Notes: a model not told the origin generated them from the sequence alone. Shown: positions 16,078 to 24,563, counted from the first letter of the stretch. The stretch is DNA of 52,393 nucleotides from Aquitalea magnusonii (GCF_003202035.1 NZ_QJKC01000021.1:1-52393); one strand, 5' to 3'. Numbers and translations: made by a program.

Positions 16078-16100
16078 ACCGGCAGTGCAGCACTGCCGGT
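16078..16100 (+). other. Perfect hairpin between the two sfnB-like genes
   Basis: A 10-bp stem ACCGGCAGTG / CACTGCCGGT with a 3-nt loop starts 7 nt after the first stop codon. No T run follows, so it is more likely an mRNA processing or stability element than a terminator. Confidence 0.55.
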
Positions 16101-16130
16101 ATTCGCCCAATCGCCAAACAGGAAACAACC

Positions 16131-17363
16131 ATGAGCCAACACACCCTGCCGGACGACCTGTCCACCGGCACCGACTACGAAACCCTGGCCCAGCGCTTTC
16201 GCCCCATCTTTGCCGAAATCGCCCAGACCGCCCTGCAACGCGAACGCGAACGCAAGCTGCCCTACGAGCCGATCAACTGGCTGAAACAGGCCGGTTTTGG
16301 CGCGGTGCGCGTGCCCAAGCAATATGGCGGCGCCGGTGCCTCGCTGCCGCAGCTGTTCCAGCTGCTGGTGGAGCTGGCAACGGCGGACTCCAACCTGCCG
16401 CAAGCGCTGCGCGGCCATTTCGCCTTTGTCGAAGACCGCCTGAATGCCCCGGCAAGCCCGGAACGCGCAGTCTGGTTCAAGCGCTTTGTGGCCGGAGAAA
16501 TTGTCGGCAATGCCTGGACCGAAATCGGCGAAGTGGCGGTGGGTGAGGTGATTACCCGCGTCAGCCGCCAGGGCGACAAATTGCTGCTCAATGGCCGCAA
16601 GTTCTACAGTACCGGCAGCATTTTTGCCGACTGGATCGACGTCTACGCCCAGGTGGATGGCAGCAATCAGGACGTGATTGCCGCCATCCGCACCAGTGAC
16701 CCCGGCGTGACACAAAGCGACGACTGGGACGGCTTTGGCCAGCGCACCACCGGCAGCGGCAGCACCGTGTTTGAAAACGTGACGGTGGAAGCGGAAAACC
16801 TGATCGACTTTGCCAGCCGCTTCAAATACCAGACCGCCTTCTACCAGCTGGTATTGCTGGCGGTACTGGCCGGCATCGGCAAGGCGGTGGAGCGTGATGT
16901 GGCGCAGCAGGTGCGCGACAGAAAGCGCGTATTCAGCACCGGCAATGCCAGCAGCGTGAGTCAGGATGCGCAAATCCAGCAGGTGGTGGGCGAAATCTCC
17001 GCCCTGGCCTATGCCGCCGAAGCCACCGCCATTCGCGCCGCCCACCCGGCCCAGCGCGCTTATGAAGCCCGTTTTGGCAACGATGCCGCGCGCGAACGCC
17101 AGGCTAATATCGACGCCGAGCTGGAGTCGGGCAAGGCGCAGATTGTGGTATCCGAACTGGTATTGCGTGCCGCCACCCAGCTGTTCAACGCGCTGGGCGC
17201 ATCGTCGGCCCGCGCCGAACTGCTGCTGGACCGCCACTGGCGCAATGCCCGCACCGTGGCATCGCACAATCCGCTGATCTACAAGGCGCGCATTGCCGGT
17301 GACTGGGCCATCAACGGCACCGAACCACCTTATGTCTGGCAGATTGGCCGCGGCAAGGCCTGA
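16131..17363 (+). CDS. SfnB/DszC-like flavoprotein monooxygenase (acyl-CoA dehydrogenase fold)
   Basis: 410 residues with the same fold as the preceding gene but clearly diverged (VRVPKQYGGAGASLPQLF near 63-80, NGRKFYSTGSIF, then DRHWRNARTVASHNPLIYK). It has zero cysteines and zero internal methionines in 410 residues, an extreme sulfur-sparing composition. The ATG at 16131 is preceded by AGGAAA; longer frames read back into the previous gene. It probably oxidises a sulfur compound with reduced flavin, perhaps with a partner reductase such as MsuE. Ends before a strong terminator. Confidence 0.85.
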   Translation: MSQHTLPDDLSTGTDYETLAQRFRPIFAEIAQTALQRERERKLPYEPINWLKQAGFGAVRVPKQYGGAGASLPQLFQLLVELATADSNLPQALRGHFAFVEDRLNAPASPERAVWFKRFVAGEIVGNAWTEIGEVAVGEVITRVSRQGDKLLLNGRKFYSTGSIFADWIDVYAQVDGSNQDVIAAIRTSDPGVTQSDDWDGFGQRTTGSGSTVFENVTVEAENLIDFASRFKYQTAFYQLVLLAVLAGIGKAVERDVAQQVRDRKRVFSTGNASSVSQDAQIQQVVGEISALAYAAEATAIRAAHPAQRAYEARFGNDAARERQANIDAELESGKAQIVVSELVLRAATQLFNALGASSARAELLLDRHWRNARTVASHNPLIYKARIAGDWAINGTEPPYVWQIGRGKA

Positions 17364-17387
17364 TGGTTTTGTGCGTTGGACAATGAC

Positions 17388-17411
17388 AAGGCCCGCGTTT
17401 GCGGGCCTTTT
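17388..17411 (+). terminator. Intrinsic terminator after the sfnB pair
   Basis: A 9-bp stem AAGGCCCGC / GCGGGCCTT with loop GTTT is followed by TT, 25 nt after the stop codon. Confidence 0.85.
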
Positions 17412-17563
17412 GCATGGATGTCATCCGTAAAATCTGCAGCGCTAATCCATGAGCAGAAAACCGGTACAGAACAGGCCCTGCAGCTTGACGCCGCCAATGT
17501 CACCGCCATCACAGAAATCCTGGCAACACATAACGCATCAGCTGGCAAGCACCATCCTGACAC

Positions 17564-17585
17564 ATCCCCATGCATGGGGATTTTT
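17564..17585. repeat. 18-bp perfect palindrome with a T run; region 17412-17643 otherwise empty
   Basis: ATCCCCATGCATGGGGAT (17564-17581) is followed by TTTTT. It could be a second terminator for plus-strand transcription. The surrounding 230 nt show no convincing gene. Confidence 0.5.
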
Positions 17586-17643
17586 CCTGCAGATTCCTGC
17601 CCGCCACCTGCAGCAGGTTTTGCAGCCACATCTGCGCCGGCAC

Positions 17644-17669
17644 AAAAAAAACCGGGTCAACAGACCCGG
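17644..17669 (-). terminator. Intrinsic terminator after lsfA
   Basis: Minus-strand stem CCGGGTC / GACCCGG (17652-17669) is followed by eight T residues, about 60 nt after the lsfA stop. Confidence 0.85.
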
Positions 17670-17727
17670 CATGAAGAAGAGACATGCAAGAAGGAGAAAC
17701 AGAGACAACGGAACTACAGACAACACA

Positions 17728-18363
17728 TCAAACCGGTTGTGGCGTCAGGCGCAGATAGGGCCGTACCGCACGGTAACCCTGGGGAAACTTTTCACGGATC
17801 AGCGCTTCATCCTGCAAGGAAGGCACAATCACCACTTCCTCACCCTGCTGCCAGTTGGCTGGCGTGGCCACGCTGTGGTGGTCGGTCAGTTGCAGGGAGT
17901 CGATCACCCGCAGGATTTCGGCAAAATTGCGGCCGGTACTGGCCGGGTAGGTAATGATCAACCGCACCTTGTGTGCGGGATCGATGATGAACAGCGAACG
18001 CACGGTATGGGTGCTGCTGGCATTGGGGTGAATCAGGTCGTAGGCCTCGGACACCTTGCGGTCGGCATCCGCCACGATGGGAAAATTCACCTGGGTCTGC
18101 TGGGTGTCGTTGATATCGGCAATCCAGCCATGGTGGGCTTCCACCGGGTCTACCGACAGCGCCAGCACCTTGACATTGCGGCGGGCAAACTCCTGCTGCA
18201 ACTTGGCCGTGGCACCCAGTTCGGTGGTGCACACCGGGGTGTAGTCGGCCGGGTGGGAAAACAGCACGGCCCAGCTGTCACCCTTCCACTGATGGAAGTT
18301 CAGTTCGCCAATGGTGGATTGCTGGCGGAAATCCGGAGCAAGGTCGCCAAGTCGCAGAGTCAT
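17728..18363 (-). CDS. lsfA: 1-Cys peroxiredoxin (LsfA/Prx6 type)
   Basis: 211 residues, Prx6 length. The peroxidatic cysteine is C45 in PVCTTE (43-48), preceded by SHPADYTP. It is the only cysteine, and the initiator is the only methionine. LsfA is known in Pseudomonas as a peroxidase induced by sulfate starvation; the placement here among organosulfur genes and behind the common promoter box agrees. It would remove peroxides formed by uncoupled flavin monooxygenases. AAGGAAAG precedes the ATG at 18363. Confidence 0.9.
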   Translation of the reverse strand: MTLRLGDLAPDFRQQSTIGELNFHQWKGDSWAVLFSHPADYTPVCTTELGATAKLQQEFARRNVKVLALSVDPVEAHHGWIADINDTQQTQVNFPIVADADRKVSEAYDLIHPNASSTHTVRSLFIIDPAHKVRLIITYPASTGRNFAEILRVIDSLQLTDHHSVATPANWQQGEEVVIVPSLQDEALIREKFPQGYRAVRPYLRLTPQPV

Positions 18364-18426
18364 GCTGCTTTCCTTTATGGTGTGATTGCGTGATGGGCTT
18401 ACTGTAAGCACTGCCACAGCGGCCGT

Positions 18427-18442
18427 GAACCAAGGAAAACTG
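18427..18442 (-). promoter_or_regulatory. TTTTyCTTGGTT box (copy 3) upstream of lsfA
   Basis: Minus strand CAGTTTTCCTTGGTTC, 64-79 nt before the lsfA start; nearly identical to copies 1 and 2. Confidence 0.6.
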
Positions 18443-18561
18443 CGTTGCTTATCAAGCCATGGCTGGATAAGCCAGCGCAAAGCTGCATAAGCCGCGTGGT
18501 TTACACAGCAACAGGGGCAGCCCCTGCGAACTGCCCCTGGTGGAGATACAAACGGCGCCGA

Positions 18562-19497
18562 CTACTGCTGGCTGATGATGGTGCCGGCAGGCTGCGGGCC
18601 GTGCTCCAGATAGGCCGACACGCGCTCACCCCAGCGCTCGAAGGGGTAGTAATCCCAGATGGCGTGGTGCTGGGTGGCCCAGTTGTCCCACAACAGCAGC
18701 ATGTCCGCTTGCCAGTGAATGCGCGCCTGGAAGGACTGGTGTTTTTCGATATGGCGATACAACAGCTGCAATAGCGCATCGCTTTCGGCACGGCTCAGCT
18801 GCACGATGTGCGAAGTAAACGCTTCATTGACAAACAAAAAGGGGCGACCACTGAGCGGATGTTTTGCCACCACCGGGTGTTCGCTGGCATTGAATACCTG
18901 ACCGGGCTTGGGTTCGGCGCCATAGCCATTGCTCCAGCCTTCCCGCCCGTCATGTACCGCAGTCAGCCCCAGCAGCAGTTGCTTGATGGGATCGGACAAG
19001 GATTCATACGCCAGATAAAGGTTGGCAAAAGCGGTGTCACCACCGCCCACTTCCGGCAGGCGGGTGACGCGCAGCAAGGACGCCCAGATCGGATGCGGGT
19101 CGCAAGAAACATCGTTATGCCAGGCATCGCCTGCGGTGTAACGGGTGGTGCGGCCGGTTTTCCAGCCCAGGATTTCCGCATCGCCACTGCGTGCAGTCAG
19201 CTGGGTGCTGTCGCCCAGCACATGCTGGTGCAGGCTGCCAAACAGACGGCCAAAGGCCTTGTGTTGCTCGGCATTGATGGCCTGTCCGGGAAAGGTGAGT
19301 ACCAGATGTTCGGTCAGCGCCTGACGGATTTCTGCCAGCTGGGCAGGCGGCAGTGGCTGGCTGAGGTCCACACCACGAATTTCCGCCCCCAGGGCCGGGG
19401 ACAGCCGCTTGAGGTCGAAAGTCTGGTACTGGGTCAGTTCGCGGGTGTTCCAGCCCTCAATGGCCAGCTTGTCGTTGTAATCCTGATAAAAGCTCAT
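18562..19497 (-). CDS. TauD/AtsK-family 2-oxoglutarate dioxygenase
   Basis: 311 residues of the TauD/TfdA family. Iron ligands are H127-x-D129 (AWHND); the distal histidine and the 2-oxoglutarate arginine lie in the C-terminal segment ATQHHAIWDYYPFERWGER. The family oxidises the carbon next to a sulfonate (taurine) or sulfate ester (AtsK), releasing sulfite or sulfate. The sequence does not separate the two. It has one cysteine and one internal methionine. It is a single-gene unit with the common promoter box about 105 nt upstream and the CTGTCATGACAG palindrome 39-52 nt upstream of the start. Confidence 0.87.
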   Translation of the reverse strand: MSFYQDYNDKLAIEGWNTRELTQYQTFDLKRLSPALGAEIRGVDLSQPLPPAQLAEIRQALTEHLVLTFPGQAINAEQHKAFGRLFGSLHQHVLGDSTQLTARSGDAEILGWKTGRTTRYTAGDAWHNDVSCDPHPIWASLLRVTRLPEVGGGDTAFANLYLAYESLSDPIKQLLLGLTAVHDGREGWSNGYGAEPKPGQVFNASEHPVVAKHPLSGRPFLFVNEAFTSHIVQLSRAESDALLQLLYRHIEKHQSFQARIHWQADMLLLWDNWATQHHAIWDYYPFERWGERVSAYLEHGPQPAGTIISQQ

Positions 19498-19535
19498 CCT
19501 GGCAGCCTCTCAAAGCAAGGGGAATGAAAACACGG

Positions 19536-19549
19536 CCTGTCATGACAGG
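19536..19549. promoter_or_regulatory. Palindromic operator CCTGTCATGACAGG
   Basis: A perfect 14-bp palindrome containing the CTGTCATGACAG seen at 13860. It lies between the presumed promoter and the start codon of the tauD-like gene, where a bound repressor would block transcription. Candidate second target of the GntR protein. Confidence 0.6.
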
Positions 19550-19599
19550 ACATAACCATGTGCATGCAATGGATAATAAAAAACCATGTCCACATTCCC

Positions 19600-19615
19600 A
19601 ACCAAGAAAAACCGG
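19600..19615 (-). promoter_or_regulatory. TTTTyCTTGGTT box (copy 4) upstream of the tauD-like gene
   Basis: Minus strand CCGGTTTTTCTTGGTT. Apart from this box, the palindrome and the ribB terminator, the interval 19498-19840 shows no gene. Confidence 0.6.
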
Positions 19616-19789
19616 ATTGCTTATTCCTGCTGTCGCAAGGGTTATTGGCTCAGCCTTGCAGCCAGAGCATGCTGCGGATGGAAAAAAACGCAGCCACCGT
19701 CGCCGCCAGCAAACTGACCGCGCACAAGCCTTGTGGTCATATGGCAGCCCGATGCAGGGGCAGAGCCGCATCAGCGGCGCGGCATCAAA

Positions 19790-19815
19790 ACAAAAACACC
19801 CGCCGTAGCGGGTGT
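19790..19815 (-). terminator. Intrinsic terminator after ribB
   Basis: Minus-strand stem ACACCCGC / GCGGGTGT (19796-19815, loop TACG) is followed by TTTTTG, 26 nt after the ribB stop. Confidence 0.85.
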
Positions 19816-19840
19816 GATAAAGCATACCGGCCAGACCGGA

Positions 19841-20521
19841 TCAGGCTGGCACGCCCTCAGGTACAGCGGCTGCCAGCGCCGCCATTTCGGTTCGCTCGCG
19901 ATAGGCAATCAGGTCGGCAATGGTGATGATGGGCAGGCCGTGCTGACGGGCAAAGTTCCGCAATTCCGGGCGGCGCGCCATGCTGCCATCGTCATTGACG
20001 ATTTCGCACAGCACCCCCGCCGGGGCCAGGCCAGCCAGCCGCGACAGGTCCAGTGCCGCCTCGGTATGGCCCGGACGCGCCAGCACACCGCCCGGCGCAT
20101 AACGCAGCGGGAAGATATGCCCAGGCCGGGCAAAGTCGCTGGCCGGAATGCGGCTGTCCGCCAATGCCCGCAACGTGGCGGCGCGGTCGGCCGCGCTGAT
20201 GCCGGTACTGGTGCCGTGCAGGTAATCCACCGTCACGGTGAATGCGGTGCGCTGCGATTCATTATTGCTGCTCACCATCAGCGGCAATTGCAGCTGGTCC
20301 AGCCGCTCGCCGGTCAGCGCCACGCACACCACGCCACTGCTGTAGCGCACCAGGAAGGCCATTTGCTGCGGGGTGATTTTTTCAGCGGCAATGATCAGGT
20401 CGCCTTCGTTTTCACGGTCGGTGTCATCCACCACCACGGCAAAGCCACCGGCGGCAATGGCGGCAATGGCTTGTTCCACACTGTCAAAATCGTCTTCAAC
20501 TGCTGGCAGGTTCTGGGTCAT
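19841..20521 (-). CDS. ribB: 3,4-dihydroxy-2-butanone 4-phosphate synthase RibB
   Basis: 226 residues. The catalytic acidic loop DRENEGDL is at 35-42 and the second motif is [15 protein letters not shown]. It makes the four-carbon precursor of riboflavin from ribulose 5-phosphate. This is a stand-alone RibB without a GTP cyclohydrolase II domain, and no riboflavin operon lies nearby. It starts 8 nt after the stop of an SfnB/DszC-like gene, behind the same sigma-54 promoter, so it probably serves as an extra FMN supply for the flavin monooxygenases. No FMN riboswitch is seen upstream. Confidence 0.92.
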   Translation of the reverse strand: MTQNLPAVEDDFDSVEQAIAAIAAGGFAVVVDDTDRENEGDLIIAAEKITPQQMAFLVRYSSGVVCVALTGERLDQLQLPLMVSSNNESQRTAFTVTVDYLHGTSTGISAADRAATLRALADSRIPASDFARPGHIFPLRYAPGGVLARPGHTEAALDLSRLAGLAPAGVLCEIVNDDGSMARRPELRNFARQHGLPIITIADLIAYRERTEMAALAAAVPEGVPA

Positions 20522-20529
20522 CTTGGCTC

Positions 20530-21711
20530 TCAGGAATAAAACGAGGGGGTCGGGTACTGGCCATTCAGTGCCCAGTCACCCAGCTCTTGCAGCTTGTAAT
20601 CCAGCGGGTCGTGCAGGCTGTGCACGCGCAAATTGCGCCAGAAGCGGTCCAGCCGCAGTGCGGCGCTGGTGGAGCGTGCGCCGGTTACATCGAAAATGCG
20701 GCTGGTCAGGTCCAGTCCGCTGCGGCTGGCATGCACCTTGGCGGCGGCAATCTGCAGGGCCAGCTGGCCGCGGCCTGCCTCATCCAGCGCCTCGCCCTGC
20801 TGCCAGGCTTCATCCAGCTGGCGACCCGCGTGGTCGGCCAGCACACGCGCACCTTCCAGTGCAGCCTGGAATTCGCCGTAATGCAGCAGGGTGTAAGGGT
20901 CCTTGCTGGCAGTTGTTGCCAGCGAGGCGGGCCACAGGCGGCGCTGCTCCAGCGTGTAGCGCCGGGCTTCGGCCATCGCCCCTTCGGCAATGCCCAGATA
21001 GATATTGGTGAGAATCAGCTGGGCAATCAGCGGACGCAGGCAGGCGCGTGGCGTGGATAGCGGGCCGGGTTGCAGCAGCAGCTCGTCCGCCCTCACCCGT
21101 ACCTGCTCGAAACGGGCAGAGCCGCTATCGGTCTGGCGCTGGCCGATATTGTCCCAGTCCTGATGAATGTGCACGCCTTCCCGAGCGGTGGGGATGACGG
21201 CAATCAGCAAACCACCCTGCCCGGCGCGCAAGGCCGAGGCCAGCAGCATGTCCGAATCGGTGGCGCCGGAGCAGAAGCTCTTGTCACCATGAAAGCGATA
21301 ACCGTCGCCATCCGGCGTGGCCAGCGTGCGGGTATCCAGCGGATTGAGTGCATTACCCCAGAACCAGCGCTCACGCGCGGTCTGCTCGAACCAGGGCTGC
21401 CATTGGTCGGGCCGGCCGAACAGCTGGGCCGTGGCCAACAGCAAGTGCTGGAAGGCAAACACATGGGCCACCGAGCTATCCACCCGTGCCAGTTCACGCA
21501 CAATCTGCAAGGTAGTGCTCCAGCTTTCGCCCAGTCCGCCAAATTCACGCGGAATGATCAGGCCAAGCAGGCCGCTGTCACGCAATGCATCGCGCTCGGC
21601 CTTGGGGGTGCCGCCTTGCTGGTCACGCGCAATGGCTGTGCGGGCAAAACGGCTGGCCAGTTCGCGGGCAATGGCCAGCGGGCTGTCGGGCGCAATGGAT
21701 GAATCAGCCAT
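20530..21711 (-). CDS. SfnB/DszC-like flavoprotein monooxygenase (acyl-CoA dehydrogenase fold)
   Basis: 393 residues. Domain landmarks are [20 protein letters not shown] near 51-70, [35 protein letters not shown] and the C-terminal [19 protein letters not shown] with the ending PTPSFYS. The [12 protein letters not shown] pattern is typical of DszC-like flavin-dependent sulfur oxygenases. The ATG at 21711 is chosen for its GGGAGG ribosome site. It is divergent from a close paralogue (22119) and followed at once by ribB. A sigma-54 promoter with three enhancer-like sites lies upstream. Confidence 0.86.
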   Translation of the reverse strand: MADSSIAPDSPLAIARELASRFARTAIARDQQGGTPKAERDALRDSGLLGLIIPREFGGLGESWSTTLQIVRELARVDSSVAHVFAFQHLLLATAQLFGRPDQWQPWFEQTARERWFWGNALNPLDTRTLATPDGDGYRFHGDKSFCSGATDSDMLLASALRAGQGGLLIAVIPTAREGVHIHQDWDNIGQRQTDSGSARFEQVRVRADELLLQPGPLSTPRACLRPLIAQLILTNIYLGIAEGAMAEARRYTLEQRRLWPASLATTASKDPYTLLHYGEFQAALEGARVLADHAGRQLDEAWQQGEALDEAGRGQLALQIAAAKVHASRSGLDLTSRIFDVTGARSTSAALRLDRFWRNLRVHSLHDPLDYKLQELGDWALNGQYPTPSFYS

Positions 21712-21837
21712 GCTGCCTCCCGCTCTGACGATACGGCTGGTGGCCAGATGAAACATTTTTGCTGCTGAATAAATGAATAAGCATGAGATTACCTGCGGCT
21801 GAAATTAAACCGGGTGCGGTTTTGCCAGATAGGCATT

Positions 21838-21853
21838 AGCAGATTGCATGCCA
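21838..21853 (-). promoter_or_regulatory. Sigma-54 promoter of the SfnB/DszC-like gene and ribB
   Basis: Minus-strand TGGCATG-CAAT-CTGCT with exact GG-N10-GC spacing; the -12 half is the same as in the msuE promoter. The expected start is near 21828, giving a leader of about 115 nt. Confidence 0.65.
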
Positions 21854-21892
21854 GCCAATTCAGCCTTATTCATGCTGAATCCGGCCAGATAT

Positions 21893-21908
21893 TGCTGCTG
21901 TAGCAGCA
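21893..21908. promoter_or_regulatory. Candidate SfnR enhancer site (perfect), site 1 of 3
   Basis: TGCTGC-TGTA-GCAGCA inside a 20-bp near-palindrome (21891-21910). Centred about 73 nt upstream of the predicted minus-strand start. Confidence 0.7.
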
Positions 21909-21924
21909 ATTCATTCATCAGCAC

Positions 21925-21940
21925 TGCTGCGTACACAGCA
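21925..21940. promoter_or_regulatory. Candidate SfnR enhancer site (one mismatch), site 2 of 3
   Basis: TGCTGC-GTAC-ACAGCA, 11 of 12 positions, 32 nt from site 1 (about three helical turns). Confidence 0.6.
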
Positions 21941-21954
21941 GCCAATAAACACGG

Positions 21955-21970
21955 TGCTGCACCAGCAGCA
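21955..21970. promoter_or_regulatory. Candidate SfnR enhancer site (perfect), site 3 of 3
   Basis: TGCTGC-ACCA-GCAGCA, 30 nt from site 2. The regular spacing puts the three sites on roughly one face of the helix. No real gene is seen in 21712-22118. Confidence 0.7.
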
Positions 21971-22033
21971 CCATTCAAAAAACGGATATTGGCTGCCACC
22001 CCGGCTAATTCGATTTGTGCATATATTCCTGAT

Positions 22034-22047
22034 AAATCCTTGGTTTA
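22034..22047 (+). promoter_or_regulatory. TTTTyCTTGGTT-like box (copy 6) upstream of the sfnR operon
   Basis: AAATCCTTGGTTTA on the plus strand, about 70-85 nt before the TTG start at 22119. The upstream T tract is weaker than in the other copies, but CCTTGGTTT is conserved. It would place the sfnR operon under the first-tier control. Confidence 0.5.
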
Positions 22048-22118
22048 CAGCAACTGATTGGCACGGTTAAAACTGTCATCAATATGCCACACAGCACACC
22101 GTATAAAAGGATGAACGC

Positions 22119-23327
22119 TTGAACCTGCCCCACCACCTGCTGGCACCCTCGCCCACCGCCAGCACTCCGGCTTCGGCCTTGCTGCTGGCGCAGCAACTGG
22201 CTGCCCAGTTTGCGGCTACCGCAGCAGAGCGCGACCACGCCGGCGGCACGCCCAAGGCAGAACGCGATGCCATTCGCGCCAGCGGCCTGCTGGGCCTGTC
22301 CATTGCCAGCGAACTGGGCGGCCTGGGTGCCAACTGGCAGCAAACCCTGCTGGTGGTGCGCGAGTTTGCCAAGGCCGACAGTTCGGTAGCGCATGTATTT
22401 GCCTTTCATCACCTGATGCTGGCCACGGTGGAGCTGTTCGGCCAGCCCGAGCAGTGGCAGCCCTGGCATGAAATCACCACCCGGCAAAACTGGTTCTGGG
22501 GCAATGCCCTCAACCCGCTGGATGAGCGCACCATCAGCCGCCGCTTTGACGGCTGGTACGAGTTTTCCGGGCAGAAAAGCTTTTGCTCCGGTGCGCTGGA
22601 TTCGCAAATGCTGGTGGTTTCCGCCCGCCAGCAGCACAGCGGGCAGTTGGTGGTGGCCGCCATTCCCACCGGCCGCAGCGGCATCAGCGTGCAGCAGGAC
22701 TGGAACAATATCGGCCAGCGCCAGACCGACAGCGGCAGCGTGAATTTCGAGAAAGTACGCATTGAAAACAATGAAGTGCTGGACCAGCCCGGCCCGCTCA
22801 CCACGCCACGCTCCTGCCTGCGGCCACTGCTGGCACAGCTGATTCTCACCAATATTTACCTGGGCATTGCCGAAGGCGCGTTCGAGGAGGCCCGGCACTA
22901 CACCTTGCACGAGGCGCGCCCCTGGCGGGCGGCACAGGTGGACCACACTCACGAAGACCCCTACATCCTGGGCCATTACGGCGAGTTCTGGGTGGGGCTG
23001 GAGAGCGTGCGCGCCCTCACCGACCGTGCCGGTAACAGCATGGTGGCGGCGCTGGCACGCGGCGAGGCACTGACACAGGACGAGCGTGGCGAAGTGGCCA
23101 TGCACATTGCCGCGGCCAAGGTGGCCGCCACCCGGATGGGCCTGAACCTGGCCTGTCAGATGTTCGAGGTCACCGGCGCGCGCGCCACCCATGCCGGACT
23201 GCGTCTGGACCGGCACTGGCGTAATTTGCGCACCCACACCTTGCACGATCCGGTTGATTACAAATTAAAGGAGTTAGGGGAATGGGCTTTGATTCGCAAC
23301 TATCCGACACCGACGTTTTATTCCTGA
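22119..23327 (+). CDS. SfnB/DszC-like flavoprotein monooxygenase (acyl-CoA dehydrogenase fold)
   Basis: 402 residues, a close paralogue of the divergent gene at 20530: [68 protein letters not shown] and the ending PTPTFYS. The start is TTG at 22119 with AAAGG nine nt upstream; an ATG at 22111 opens only a three-codon frame (Met-Asn-Ala-stop) whose TGA overlaps the TTG. In-frame stops rule out an earlier start. Its end overlaps the start of sfnR by 46 nt, so the enzyme and the activator are translated from one message. Confidence 0.85.
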   Translation: MNLPHHLLAPSPTASTPASALLLAQQLAAQFAATAAERDHAGGTPKAERDAIRASGLLGLSIASELGGLGANWQQTLLVVREFAKADSSVAHVFAFHHLMLATVELFGQPEQWQPWHEITTRQNWFWGNALNPLDERTISRRFDGWYEFSGQKSFCSGALDSQMLVVSARQQHSGQLVVAAIPTGRSGISVQQDWNNIGQRQTDSGSVNFEKVRIENNEVLDQPGPLTTPRSCLRPLLAQLILTNIYLGIAEGAFEEARHYTLHEARPWRAAQVDHTHEDPYILGHYGEFWVGLESVRALTDRAGNSMVAALARGEALTQDERGEVAMHIAAAKVAATRMGLNLACQMFEVTGARATHAGLRLDRHWRNLRTHTLHDPVDYKLKELGEWALIRNYPTPTFYS

Positions 23328-24451
23328 AACCTGCATCGGCCCGGCGGGCCGAGCCAGCACAAGGCCCGGCCATGCCCCTGATCACCCTGCCGAACCGGCA
23401 AAGCCTTACCACCTCCATCCGCGCCACGGCACAGGTATTCGAGGACCCGCAATCCACCGCCCTGCTGGCCCGGATACAGCTGATTGCCCCCAGCGACGCC
23501 AATGTGCTGATCATCGGCGAAACCGGCACCGGCAAGGAGCTGATTGCCCGTCATGTACATGCGCTAAGCCAACGGGCCGACCAGCCTTTTGTCGCGGTCA
23601 ATTGCGGGGCGTTTTCCGAATCGCTGGTGGAAAGCGAACTGTTCGGCCATGAAAAAGGCGCATTCACCGGCGCCTTTGCCGCCAAACCCGGCTGGTTCGA
23701 AGCTGCCAATGGCGGTACGGTGTTTCTGGATGAAATCGGCGACTTGCCGCTGAACATTCAGGTAAAGCTGCTGCGCATCCTGCAGGAACGCGAGGTGGTG
23801 CGCCTGGGTTCGCGCAAGCCCATTCCCATCAATGTGCGGGTGATTGCCGCCACCAATGTGCGGCTGGAAGAAGCCGTGGCCGCCGGACATTTTCGCGAGG
23901 ACCTGTTCTACCGCCTGCGGGTGGCCCATCTGGCCCTGCCTGCCCTGCGCGACCGCCCCGGCGACATTCTGCCGCTGGCCCGGCATTTTGTGGACGAATA
24001 CCGCCAGCGCCTGGGTTATGGCGATATCGCCCTGCATGCCGATGCCGAACGCAAGCTGCTGCAACACCCGTGGCCGGGCAATATCCGCGAACTGGAAAAC
24101 GTCATCCACCATGCCTTGCTGATCTGCAAACAGAATGTAGTGCGTGGCGAAGACTTGCAGCTATCCTCGCTGCAACTGAACCGCCGCAACGAGCGCCACA
24201 ACACGCCGGCAAACCCTGCGCTCAACGGCCAGGACGCGGACGAAGGACACCAGCAGTTGCAACAGGCCTTGCAGGCCCTGTTTGAAACCAATGGCAGCCA
24301 TCTGTATGAGGACATCGAAAGCACCATCATCCGCGCCGCCTATAACTATTGCCACCGCAACCAGGTGCAGGCTGCGCGCCTGCTGGGTATCAGCCGCAAC
24401 ATCATCCGCGCGCGGCTGATCCGCCTGGGGGAAATCAGCGCGCTGCGCTAA
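23282..24451 (+). CDS. sfnR: Sigma-54-dependent activator SfnR
   Basis: 389 residues: a short N-terminal stretch (about 50) with no receiver or sensory domain, the AAA+ domain (about 55-290) and a C-terminal Fis-type HTH ([20 protein letters not shown]). Walker A is GETGTGKE (79-86), the sigma-54 contact loop is GAFTGA (126-131) and DEIGD is at 150-154. SfnR of Pseudomonas has this architecture and activates dimethylsulfone genes; lacking a sensor domain, it is controlled by its amount. AAGGAG precedes the ATG inside the upstream gene. Its probable binding sites (TGCTGC-N4-GCAGCA) lie at three promoters in this window. Confidence 0.88.
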   Translation: MGFDSQLSDTDVLFLKPASARRAEPAQGPAMPLITLPNRQSLTTSIRATAQVFEDPQSTALLARIQLIAPSDANVLIIGETGTGKELIARHVHALSQRADQPFVAVNCGAFSESLVESELFGHEKGAFTGAFAAKPGWFEAANGGTVFLDEIGDLPLNIQVKLLRILQEREVVRLGSRKPIPINVRVIAATNVRLEEAVAAGHFREDLFYRLRVAHLALPALRDRPGDILPLARHFVDEYRQRLGYGDIALHADAERKLLQHPWPGNIRELENVIHHALLICKQNVVRGEDLQLSSLQLNRRNERHNTPANPALNGQDADEGHQQLQQALQALFETNGSHLYEDIESTIIRAAYNYCHRNQVQAARLLGISRNIIRARLIRLGEISALR

Positions 24452-24513
24452 GTGCGGCCAAACGGCCAGCCAGCGCTGGCTGTCGACCAGGCCAGATGGC
24501 CCTCAGCAAAAAC

Positions 24514-24543
24514 AACAGGCATTGCCGCAGCAATGCCTGTTTT
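24514..24543. terminator. Bidirectional terminator between sfnR and the MetQ-like gene
   Basis: An 11-bp stem ACAGGCATTGC / GCAATGCCTGT (loop CGCA), with A and T tracts on the two sides, lies between convergent genes. Confidence 0.85.
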
Positions 24544-24563
24544 GCTTTGCTCAGGATAAGCGC

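Noticed and set aside
21805-21999. Small minus-strand open frame of 64 codons in the divergent region
   Set aside because: It coincides with the array of TGCTGC/GCAGCA sites, whose repeats explain its Ala/Leu-rich translation; no ribosome site.
22054-22075. TTGGCACG followed by GTTAAAACT as a sigma-54 promoter for the plus-strand SfnB/DszC-like gene and sfnR
   Set aside because: The -24 half is perfect but position N10 after GG is AC instead of GC and no TTGC-like -12 element follows. The TTGGTTT box nearby is a better explanation.
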